Source: Fasciolopsis buskii | Lineage: Eukaryota; Platyhelminthes; Trematoda; Plagiorchiida; Fasciolidae | Length of the DNA stretch: 64,000 nt | Reading direction: 5' to 3' | Assembly: GCA_008360955.1 (NCBI GenBank) | Contig: LUCM01006116.1 | Location: forward strand, 364,255-428,254 | Shown here: in pieces, positions 34,691 to 45,188 of the stretch | How positions within the stretch are numbered: the stretch's first letter is position 1 | Layout of the letters: the number at the start of each line of letters is the position of its first letter | Program-made: the position numbers and the translations under genes | Notes under the pieces: generated by a model | What the model saw: only the letters and a program-made list of their open reading frames with translations | Told to the model about the DNA's origin: nothing | The model's database searches: none

Positions 34691-37600
34691 TACTTATACT
34701 TACCAAACTTTTTTGTTATTCATTTAAGCTCAGGGTTCCCACGCCTTCCAGGGTTCCACCAGATCCTGCCATCCAGAAGTTCCCATTCGTAACTCACTGC
34801 TAGATTGCGATGAATCCTGATAAGTTAAGAAACTATGACCCTGTTTACGATCGAGCCATACTCACCACCTCACGATTGCACCAATGGGCTCCCATAGTTC
34901 TCTGTAGGAGAAAGCCTGATAACCGAAAACCCACCACATGTTCGGGACGTCTCATTTGGTGAGCACGACCTCACCTTATTTGCGACGGGCTACCATTGTG
35001 GTTGCCGTTCACCTGTTCGCAATCTGGGGAGGCACCGGGTAGCATACAACTCTGTCGTGGACGCTCCATCGCACACAATTAGAATATGTCGTGAAATGGT
35101 GGATTCACTTGCGTGCCTGCGCGCATGCATACTCTTGTCAGTTCGCCGTTTGCAATTCTGGTCGATTGATTGTTCGGTGCTCCTGCTAACCAGTGCAGAA
35201 TTGTGAAGGTTTGCCCACCATGAACTTCCTCTTGATTGCGACTCTTGAGTACTAGTTAGCATTAAGTGGATTTTCAAGTAAGAAGTTCTAGTGTGTAGAC
35301 GAATTACTTTAAGGAGAAAACGATTGATTTTTTGGGTTATTATTGTCCACATGCATGCACATTCTCTTCGTCGGGATAACTGAAATAAGAGCATAAGAAA
35401 AGTACATCATGAGAGTGGGAAGTCCCTATTGTTCGTTGTTGGGATACCAGGTATTCCACAAATAACATATTGACGACAGTGCGAGATCAGTGCAGCGATT
35501 TTAATTGTTTTATGGTCATCGCCACTCAGAAGGTTTTATGACACTCTTTGACTGAATCAAACTGCCGTGTAGAAAGTCGTATTTGTAAGGAACGATGTTA
35601 TCGATAAGTGCCGTAATGAGCGAGGCTTTCCGTTGCCGCGACTAGTTTTTCAGTGTGGTTTCCTAGTGGAATTAAACTGCCGCGAACGTTGTTATTTACT
35701 CCTCGCTTTTAAACTTACTTTTGGAACTGAAGGGTGAAATAGTCCGATGACCCAGTGCGGTTATTTTCAAACTTTGTGAGTTGATGTACTGATTTTTAAA
35801 AATTTACAACCACATTTATATCCATGTGGTCCGGTGGCAATGACTAGTTATTATACTTAGGTGGACCTGTGTGTGTATACGACCGTAGGCCGTAGAAAAT
35901 AATCGTATCTAAAATGAACACTCCACACATGCGCATGCACCGTTTTACCTGATTGGTCGTCGTATCTTAATCGGAGGTACTGTTGTTTGACCTAATTTTT
36001 CTCTCGACTACGATCTGGAGTTCCTATCGGTTGAGAGGGCACAAGAATCGTGTCATCTAGTTGTTTTCACTGTTCCCCCGCACTGACGATTATTTCTCGG
36101 TTCAGGCCCTTGGATCAGTTTTGTGATACATGCAGGTGCATACAAGTACATACATGCTAATCTGTGGTGCAGCGTATGCACTCCGCTTGCTGTGCTGTTC
36201 ACAGCCTCCTATGAGGCCACTTTGGAAGTACGAATGCTTGCACACCGCTTCTGCATGCCCTTGAGTGTGTCCGCATGTGCGTACGTGTCGAATTTTGGGT
36301 TCATTGGTACGGAGGTACGTGCATATGCGAAACACGTGATCAGTAGCGAATGGGCGATGAATTCACATCCACTGGGCATGCCACAAATTTTATGCAAGTT
36401 GTGTGGATCGTGTTTCTGATAGCACGCGCGCACGACTAGGGAAAACTCCACGGGCCTAAGACGCTAGATATTCACATGCTTTTGACATTGACAGTCGGCT
36501 TGCGGCCACCGCGTACGTATAAATATTGGCGTGTCTACCCATTGACACGTTTACATAAAGTAGTCAGGGTCTCCGTGTCTAATCTGTCCACATCCATTCC
36601 TGAACTCTTCTGAGATAATCATGGGTGAGCTCAAAACATTTCGAAGGAGTCCACTGAAAGAAAGAGTAAGCGTGATTTCGATCTTTTGTACGTCCTTCAA
36701 AACCCCGGTCAATACCATCGGGGGTACCAACAGTATAGCAAGGGTGGGGTCTGCTATCGTTGTTATTTCCTTTTTTCATATTGTATTTTTCACATTTTAT
36801 GATTGCCCACCGCACTATCAGGAAAAGCTGACATCTCTGTAGCTATTTGCACTGGCAGTTCCTTAGCATGCGAACAGTATTGGATCAGGTCTCATCAAAA
36901 TAATGCAGAATAAGGTGATATACCTGTTATCGTAACATACCCCAGTCGGGTAGTAGTGGTCAGATATGTGACAACCACAGGATCGCGTCCGGATTTCCTC
37001 CAGATAGTATTTTATTTTTGTGCATTATTGCCATTTGGATTAATGATGTAAACCTTTTTTACTTTGGAGAAGTGTACAAAAAGCATTTACAAGCCTAAAA
37101 GTACAATTCATCACGACACGGTAACATTTTAGTCCCTTTTGATATTTGTCTAATTCCCTAATTGGTACAACGTTGCTACTGACCATGTTCAGTCAGCTGC
37201 ATTTCCTTCAGATGCGAGGAGATCCAATTTCTTCAGCTCTTATCATTTCGCTTATGCTTATGAAGCCCGAAACTTCCTCCGGATATTTCCAGTTACAACT
37301 GTTTGTAGCTCTCAATAGGTTCGGTTTTTATCTTCATAGAAGGATCACACCAGGAAGACCCTCTCAGTCTTGCTTAGCACATGCTGTGTGGCGCTGGCAT
37401 TGTGGTTCATATGACCAGTTTGCGCTCCAGTAGGCAGCAACATAGCAAAGTACATATTTGAATTTGTACTCGTTTTATTCAGCGAGAACTGGCAAATCGC
37501 TTCGACAACAAGCCGCTCGCTTCGGAGTTATCTAATCAGCAAACAGTTTAGGAATTTAGTCGATATCCCATTTCAGCCAGCTATGTATATTGTAACCATG

Positions 37601-37900
37601 ACGCACCACGAGCTCGTTAGGACGGACAGAGTGAGATGAGTTCACAACACTTTGGCGCTTCTTTTGCTAGGAGTCCGACATCAATAAACACTGGCAGTCG
37701 ATGGGTTCGCCCTTATCTCTCGGTACTTTTCGGTTATTTCGATGTGGTATCCTGTATGTCCAAAGTAAAATTGCTTTTTACTTCGAAGTCAGTATCCACT
37801 GACTAGGTACCTGTTCTAATTATCACTCCAAGACACGAAATGTAGTTTGGATAGAATCACGATTTAGAACGGGGTATGATTTTGCATGATGCATACACAT

Positions 37901-37919
37901 CACCACCACCACCACCACC
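37901..37919. repeat. (CAC)n microsatellite
   Basis: Six CAC/CCA units in a row. Confidence 0.9.
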
Positions 37920-38689
37920 CAGATGTACTTTTGTCCGATTTGCACCGGAATGGAAGGAAATCATTATTGAAGAAAAATTATTCACTAAAATCTGGTAGAG
38001 TGAAACACGAAACTTGTTTCGGTGACATTGGTGTCTTTTTATATTTGATATTTTCTTAGAATGAAGGGACTGTCTTCTGTGATGAAACGACAAAATCCCC
38101 CCTATCGTAATTGCATTGTTTATTGATCCGTTGTTAATGATTATCGAATTTTATTTGTGTGAGAGTGAGGAACTTGGAGGGAAATAAGAATGTAGCAAAT
38201 ATTATTTGGAGAATTTCTTCTTAGGAATTTCCATTTTGTAAGTGTATTTCAGGTTATTATATACCATAAATCCAATATCACAAATAACAGACCCTTAGAT
38301 TGGGGAGATCCGAATTTCCTAACAGTACGCAGAATAAATAATTTCGTTGCTTTGCGTTTTCATTAATTCAAGCTGCATATCTGAAGAAACTTGGAGCCTT
38401 CAAATGTTATTCAAATCTATGTGAATGATGTTGCATGAAACATCGGAGTTAAAAAACGAACTTCTGTTGTGAAATGTTAATAGGAATATAATTTTCATTG
38501 CTGTCACTTCCGGATTTGATTGATTTTTTCCTTGAAAAGCATGCTGTTGCCACAGTTTTTTGTTTTAGCAAATTGTGGCACGCGAAGTTGGAATTTAAAG
38601 TTTCAAAGATGTTCGGATAAGAGAGTACCGGGTGCTCATATCTGACGTGGGGCAATAACCGCGAAACTGGTCGTGTGCTTTCGGGAAAA

Positions 38690-38880
38690 GTTTTTTCACT
38701 TATCTAGATGCTACTTAGAACTTATAAGTATTCTGGTCGCCTTCTGCTCTCGTTTGTAAGGTTGGCTCAGTCCAGCTGAGAATCGTTGACGAATCTCAGT
38801 GGTGTTTTTTCTGTGGACAGTTTCCATGCCCACTCCCGACGCTAAAATTAGCTTTTGATTGAATATATATATATATAATA
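38690..38880 (+). repeat. dispersed repeat ending in an AT array
   Basis: The words GG(T/C)TGGCTCAG(T/C)CCA(G/A)CTGA, GACGCTAAAA and TTTTG.TGAA, followed by (AT)n, are shared with 43970-44114. The AT array at 38862-38880 is the right border. The first words also recur, without the array, near 46060-46085. Confidence 0.55.
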
Positions 38881-39032
38881 TGTCATTGAATTCTAGTGGA
38901 GAGACTGATCGTGTTATCATCAATGCGACTCAATTCCCCTTAAATCCTTCCGTTTAATATCGATACCGAGATTCGGTTCACCGTAGCTTGACGTTGTCTT
39001 AAATGCCAATGTGCAATTCTTTTGTTTTTAAG

Positions 39033-39557
39033 AACTCAGATTCACCTATTCCTGGAATCTTCATGGACTCAGCATCTCATCGTTCGTCCGACCCATCGCC
39101 ACGCATGGACCGTAGTTCTCAACTAGGCGGCATTCCGGGAGCCCACTGGGCCAGGGAATTGATCGGTCGCCTTCGAATCAACTCCACGCATCAACCGCAT
39201 CCGTTGCATCAAAACATCCATTTACATAACTCCCTCGACCAACCTAATCTTCACCATATCCAACATTCTCATCGCCAAAGACGTCATTCTGCTCCACGAG
39301 ATGCGAATCCTCAAGTCCTTGACCCGGATACCATTGATCCCCGTCGTTTACCAAAAGCCGTCGGGCCGACTAGTGCACAATTACAGTTTTCCAAAAAACC
39401 GTTACACCACGTTCCCACAACCAACTCATCCATTTCAACTCCGGTCCCCGTCGTCGTTTCTTCTGGTAATTCTTACCTAAGTGGAGCGGGCGCCGCTTCT
39501 CCGGCTTTGAAATCTGCATCCTGGCGTCCACGCAAGCACATTGGAAGAGTTCGCTGG
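39033..39557 (+). CDS. PRKAG: AMPK gamma candidate exon 6 (His-rich disordered extension)
   Basis: This is the longest upstream exon: 175 codons, phase 0 at both ends, with a very good acceptor (TTCTTTTGTTTTTAAG) and donor (CTGG|GTAAGT). It encodes NSDSPIPGIFMDSASHRSSD, then WARELIGRLRI. A histidine-rich block follows (about residues 55-95 of the exon, with HPLHQNIHLHN and HHIQHSHRQRRHSAP), and the exon ends in RKHIGRVRW. The RRHSAP word fits the RxxSxP pattern recognised by basophilic kinases and 14-3-3 proteins; that is an inference. No folded domain is visible. The exon could instead start at 39040 in phase 1 and join 27533 directly, skipping the exon at 32350. Confidence 0.75.
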
Positions 39558-41300
39558 GTAAGTTAATAAAAAATGTTTGAACTTCTGCTTCGATTGGCGC
39601 AGCTGGAAATTGAGTACTTCATGAATCAGTTACCCTATGAGGGTAACTCCTAACGAACTACAAAGTCCGTGCGGAGGCTGCACAGCTGTTTTTCCGTCGT
39701 CATTACCAGATGTTCTAATACCAGCTGGGACTCGGAGCTGGTCTGCATGATTTCTACTGTTATTTAGTTGGCTAATAGGCTGTGTCTGAACTGCTTCCTG
39801 ATGATTTGTTTTGCCTCATAATACTGCTTGACTCTATGCATATCTTACTTTTATGATATATTTTTCGCACTAACGTAGTGTAACGAGTATGCTGCGTAAC
39901 CACTAGGGCCTGCTACAAAGGGAGAACCGGAAACAGTGACCCTCAAACTTAAAGTGGCACAGAATAACATAAGGTCTCGTTAGGTCAGATGTGGTAACCC
40001 GCAGCGCGACGAGAATTTGCATCTACCACCAAGATGACCGGTGGATTTGGAATTTGAGCGTCTGACCTTTTTGGGGAATGACAGGTGCTTGATCCACTTG
40101 ACAAGTACCGGCCATTGATGTCATTTAACAATATAGATGTTAAAATGGTGTTCTTCCTATTAGGTTCAGATGGATGGCGGAATTAAATCTCAACGGAAAA
40201 AGGAATGAACATCAAGCAGACGATATTTATTCAATTCGGTTTGTTTCAGTTTCTCTACATTTATTCATCAGTCTTTTGAATCAGAATGTGGACAACTGTG
40301 TTACTGTGCAGGGATTTTTTTCGAAGTATGCCTTAATAAAACCAGGCTAGCTCGAGGTCAACCAAGTAGCGGTCAAGCTTCTGTCACCAGGACAGTCCGG
40401 GGTTCGAATACCAGATCCCTCGGTCATCGCAGCACGCTGTCACCCGGCTCATTTTCACACCTGTCCTATTGGGGTATTGTGTGGTTTTTTGCCAAGGGTC
40501 AAGATCACTCCTCCCCCGTCCCTTGTAATGAGCCCTGATAGCTTCGGGATGTGTCCTTCCGCTGCACTCAAGTTTCAAACACGTCATAAAAAACAGGTGA
40601 ATAATAAGAATCCAGTTTAACGTGAAGAAAAGACAATTTGGTATCGCCACATCTCACAGCCCATGGCTGGCGATTCTCCTTGAATTTGATTTTCCTCTTA
40701 CAATACTTTCAAGCACTACGCAGATATCGAGATTTTTCTGTGCCTCAAGGAACCAGAGCAGCCCTTAAATGGAGTACTTGGCCTATTGGATCAAGATGTT
40801 AGCTCGAAAATATTGTTTATGGTAAGAATCTGGAGAAGCAGACAGGCGTGCGGTGTTCTGCACATAAAGAGCCAAACCGCAGAGTTTATGAAATTTGCAT
40901 CAACCATTAACTACGAAGTAAGGCTGTCGAATCTCAGGGCATGCGTACCAGATGGTGTAATGCGCTGTACTCTACGGATAGTAGGATGGTACGTGCCACC
41001 AAGTTACTAACTGATGATCGTTATGATCACCACCCTGACAATGTGCGCTTGGCGACAAACACAAACCGAGGTGACAAGACATGGAGTCAAAGGTAAGGAT
41101 GCGATATTGTTCTGAAGTCCACTTTTATCGTGTTGTCAGGTGCAGTTTCCGTTCTCCCAACTCAAGGCAATTGGGAATCATTGTAACAAGAAAATTGGTC
41201 TGTTGTTTATTGGTCATTCCTGTTTTTCACAAGCAATCCGTGATATCGAAGTCAGATTTTTTGCCCTCAACGTTTGACATTTGTTTCTTCTCGATTCCAG
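39558..41300 (+). other. intron between exons 6 and 7; SINE-like repeats
   Basis: The intron holds a reverse-oriented repeat piece (about 39910-40060) and a tRNA-like SINE (40320-40690). The remainder has no recognised content. Confidence 0.45.
40320..40690 (+). repeat. tRNA-derived SINE-like element
   Basis: TAGCGGTCAAGC (about 40367) resembles a polymerase III A box, and GGGTTCGAATACC (about 40400) a B box, at normal tRNA spacing with a stem-like GTCACCAGGACAG between them. A GC-rich body follows with no coding potential. The ends are uncertain. Confidence 0.5.
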
Positions 41301-41355
41301 GTTAGTCAGTGCACTGAGGATGACGTGTGTCGCTCCAATGCAGAAATCATTCTCG
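41301..41355 (+). CDS. PRKAG: AMPK gamma candidate exon 7 (55 nt)
   Basis: A textbook acceptor (TTGTTTCTTCTCGATTCCAG) and a G|GTTAGT donor flank 55 bases that encode VSQCTEDDVCRSNAEIIL plus one base. It opens in phase 0, as required after 39557, and closes in phase 1. The left-over G combines with AT of the exon at 44432 to give GAT. The segment is acidic with two Cys and has no known domain. Its shortness makes it invisible to ORF-length filters; the support is the splice sites and phase. Confidence 0.6.
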
Positions 41356-44073
41356 GTTAGTCGTTGTGTTTAGTTTTTCCATGCTACAGACGATTTATAT
41401 ATTGTAAATTCTCGCTAGCCGTAGAGTGTGGACAACATCAAGGGGCTTACCTTTTACTGATAATTTCATTCAGGTGAATATATTCGCCGCAATGGTTTGG
41501 TTTCGTTTGTTCATGCTAAGTATGTTCCGCCAAATTCAGTCACTCATCTGACTTGTGAACCGAATCAAATAGAAATTTGTTTGCATTTCGATTGGTCTTT
41601 TTTGCAAATTCTGCGCTTCTCACTCGGGCCGTATTTGCTGGGTATCATCCTACCGTTTACATGCTACCAATTGAAGTAGTTATCATACTTTTTTCTCATA
41701 ATTTTGCTGATACATAATATAGCTGCGGACATAGATGTATTATGCTGTCCGGAGCATCTCCAGGTTGTGTATTGAGAGTGGCTACCACATTGATGACCAG
41801 TTGTGTATAGGTTGAGAAGCCACAGTCCCGAAAATTTGTTGGTTTTTCGATTGACAGTCTTTCAGCGCACAAGGTGCGTTGGTGACATCATGACGTGGTG
41901 GGTGTGACACGTCATTAAATATGGTCATAGTTTCTTATCGATTCATAAGTGGTCACACCCTCGGCCGAAGCACCTGCAGGAACTTCGAGAAGACCCTGAT
42001 CTCAGGTAATGCTAAACACCTGAGCGGATATTCCGACCACCGGATGTCAACAGTTTGGGATTGCCTCACCACTCCTTGTCGTTTTGCACACTGCATCTTC
42101 CGATCGAAGGTCAGAATGGGACCGCTATAGTCAATACCCCATTTCAGTTTGGGCGGCCCGGTATTGCAAGATCTAAATGGTAACCGTGACTCATTATATG
42201 CAATCATTAACTTAGGGAAGTCTGAATTAGGTAACGTGTGTTGAACCTCACATTGTTTGCCTTTCTTCTTCCTCTTCATTCTTCGTGACTTCAATGGTGT
42301 CAGATCTGTAGTCAGATATAAGCCAATTCTGCATCATATAGAATAGTCCTTAGATGAAGTAGGTCAGTGTGATTGCTTGTACTATTGTATTATGCTTGGT
42401 CACCGATAGCCGATGCTGGGTAAAGGTCTTAACAACTGAATTGAACCTTCTTAAGAGTTCGTCAGTTTGTAGCACAATCTAATCGTTCTGTTCCAGATTC
42501 CAGTTTGATATATCTTGACAATATTCCAGTCTGTGTGGAATTCAGTCGTGATAATCGCCAAACCTAGAATGGTTGCGGCACAGCGCGCCGATCAGCTCTG
42601 AACACTTTTCATCTTTCCATATGGAGAAAATAATTTCTCTTTGAGTCGCACTTAACCGAATTTAACGACACTTCCCAGTGGAATGTTTCTGGCTGAGTTT
42701 CTGTATTTGGATCGACACTTGTTTCATTTAAAAGTAGGGAAACTTAGTGCGAAATCTGTCAGAAGAGATCGGGGTACATTCGAGCACCTCATCGGTGTCA
42801 CCGTGAAGACGTCACACGTTCGTAACTTATATGTATGATAGTATGCAATAAGTCGGTATGATCCTCAGTTTCGCGCACATGATGCGGCTTTTCGCGATCA
42901 CACGATAAACATCATTTTCAAGTCAAAGACCGAACTCGACTGGTGAAGTACCGCTCTGTCGACGTCCCGGAACTGTGACGTGCACCTAATTTTTCGAAAT
43001 CGAAGCGGGAATTCTAGGTCTAGTGATTAAATGGTGACAGAAAGATGCAAATCTGTTACTGGTAGGATGAGTAAAGCTCATAGATATCATTCTTCTCCAA
43101 CTGCCCATACCCATTTATCGTCTGACGATAGCAGCAAATCGTAAACATGATCTTAGTGGGTTAATTTGTATGAATCCCTTGTCTTACAACAATTGTCGAC
43201 TTAACTATAATCGGAAAGCCGGCTCATTAGCCGTTGTGAAGCCTATAGGTTTATGTGCGTGGCAGCATGCGAACTGTCTTTCGCTGGATGCTGACAATCG
43301 TCCTTTGATTGTGACAGTCACTATACGGTGCCTTCTTTGGCTTGGACAGCTATTTGAAAGGCCTGCCCATTGTTGACTTTCTCCTCCTCTTAATGCACTT
43401 CCCTAACTAGGCTTGAATAATCGTTGTGAGGAAACGGGCAATAATTTGGCTTATATATATGGAAAAATAAGTTTCGGCTTTCGCATCGGTTGGTGCTTCG
43501 CGAATTCGTTGCTGGAATTCGAGAAGTGGTAATGGCCATTTGTAAGAAGGAAGCCGAGGGATTTGGCTTAGAATTCATGTCAATAGCGAGAATGCTGCGC
43601 TACTTGCCTGTAGAACTCGTGCCCCTTGAAAATCAACAGGGGGACACTAAAATAACCACTGAATGTATGTGATGAAAAAAACCGTCCTTCTGTTTTGATA
43701 TTCATCCTTTGCCCCTTCTGTACCTGTCCAGCTGTATTTAGATTTTTTGCACTGATCTTATGGTTGTTTTCAAGCAGGTGCATATATATATATATATAAT
43801 TAGTTGCAAGTAGTATCTGGATGACAGAATTGCCTGAGAAACACGACCAGCTTTTGCCTCTCGTCACCTATGGCTACCGGATATTCCCGTCCATCTATCA
43901 AAGGATTACTGTTTAAGAGTTACACTTTTGGTTTCTCTATGGGCTTTACAACGAAGATCTTTTTCCCTACGTTCCTAAGGCTGGCTCAGCCCAACTGACA
44001 GAATGATCGACGAGTCATAGCTGTGAATTCTTCTTCCATTCACACGACGCTAAAAATCAGATTTTGGTGAAAT

Positions 44074-44116
<43 letters not shown>

Positions 44117-44431
44117 CACAGTAATATTTCAACATTATCAATTCTCCTGTAATATTTCAGGTCACTTTTATTTGATTTTGGCGAACTATTCACTGAAGCT
44201 CTGGTGCATGCGACAGCTTATTGCTTCTGCTCTTTAGTAATTTCTTCTCAATCTACTGAATGGTACCCGTTAAGATTTTGAGAAATACATCGTGAAATAT
44301 GGGATCCTGTTTCATTTCTAGTTTGCGAACTGTGGTTTTGTTTTTCGTTGTGATGTCTCCAAATTATGATATCCAGTACGCCATTTTCATCCAAAATCCC
44401 ATTCATTTATTCGGTCTGTTCCTGTCCTCAG
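41356..44431 (+). other. intron between exons 7 and 8
   Basis: The inferred intron is 3.1 kb. 43781-44114 holds an AT-bordered dispersed repeat. A minus-strand frame at 41953-42294 is basic but unassigned. An exon-like stretch at 41474 was considered and rejected on phase. Confidence 0.4.
43781..44114 (+). repeat. about 330-bp dispersed repeat bordered by two AT arrays
   Basis: An AT array (43781-43800) is followed by TTAGTTGCAAGTAGTATCTGGATG, similar to the right flank of the TA array at 25684. The internal words GGCTGGCTCAGCCCAACTGAC and GACGCTAAAAATCAG match 38757-38850, and a second AT array (44077-44114) closes the unit. I see no open frame, so it looks non-autonomous. Confidence 0.55.
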
Positions 44432-44506
44432 ATAGCTCATACGACCCATCTCAGTTAAGCACTTCCGCGGTTGAAGAATTCCGAGGTGCCGTAGATATCC
44501 TGGCAG
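44432..44506 (+). CDS. PRKAG: AMPK gamma candidate exon 8 (linker before CBS1)
   Basis: The acceptor TGTTCCTGTCCTCAG and the donor GCAG|GTACGT enclose 75 bases. With the borrowed G they encode DSSYDPSQLSTSAVEEFRGA and VDILA, phase 1 at both ends. The acidic, Ser-rich segment lies where vertebrate gamma subunits have the acidic linker just before the first CBS repeat. Its end joins in phase either to the optional exon at 45105 or directly to the first CBS exon at 50468 (giving DENHVYG). Confidence 0.6.
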
Positions 44507-45104
44507 GTACGTTGAGTGCAATTTTGTCTGTTCCTTTTGTACTCCTGTTTTACGCATCCAGGGTTTCACTTCTGGCTTGGTGTGCTGTGCTCTCTCATTT
44601 GCCTTGTGATTTTTTTGGGTAGTAATAAAAATGTTGATCAGCTGTCCTGCTATGATCATTCAGTGAATGGCTTGGTCGGACAAGGTTTCAAACCGTGAAT
44701 TCCATGTAAATGTTTGAGTTTTGTTCCTATTTTGTTCTTTTCTCACTTAACAGTAGACCGACCGAGCAGCCAATTTTGTCGAGGATTTTAGTATTGGTTT
44801 CTAGCATTCGCCTTGTTTCGCTTCGTTCTTCTAAAATCCAGTATACGATGCAGCCTCGTTCATGCCGAAAATAAGGACCTTGTTTCCTCCTGTTATCTCG
44901 TTTCCATTTTTATTCAACTTACCAAGTCCGAATGATATACGAGTGAATGGAAAAAATGTTACGCCCTGCGTACTTTTTGGTCGGTTGAAAACTATCTCTA
45001 GGAAGGCTGCACTCGGTGATTGAGGCATCGGCTCATTAGTATTCCCACTGGCAGTTGTGTTTTTGATAAATACATATTGCACGTTGTGCAATTTTATTTT
45101 GCAG

Positions 45105-45188
45105 ACCCCTACACTGCCATTTCCATCTTAGTCCAACAGCTTCAACTTACTGCCACTTCACATGCGGAAGTGCTTTATTTTCTCACAA
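45105..45188 (+). CDS. PRKAG: possible optional exon 9 of AMPK gamma
   Basis: After the acceptor ATTTTATTTTGCAG the frame encodes DPYTAISILVQQLQLTATSH and then AEVLYFLT. It could end at ACAA|GTTCGT, a middling donor. Phase is 1 at both ends, so it could be included or skipped without breaking the frame. The sequence is helical-looking with no family match. It may be a cassette exon or chance. Confidence 0.35.

Larger units (their letters stand above)
34691..39032 (+). other. intronic, mostly unassigned; includes CAC microsatellite
   Basis: This is the right part of the intron before exon 6. 36090-36330 is rich in CATA/TGCA words, which explains Cys/His-rich short frames on both strands. 37901-37919 is a short CAC repeat. 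38690-38880 is a dispersed repeat ending in an AT array. I see no other supported feature. Confidence 0.4.

Noticed and set aside
41474..41530. Possible extra AMPK gamma exon after TTTCATTCAG, ending at GCTAA|GTATGT
   Set aside because: It would start in phase 1 as needed but end in phase 2; reading on into 44432 in that phase gives an immediate TAG.
41953..42294. Basic minus-strand frame with a WGIDYSGPI word resembling integrase cores
   Set aside because: Only one short word resembles the family. I could find no catalytic triad or flanking LTR.
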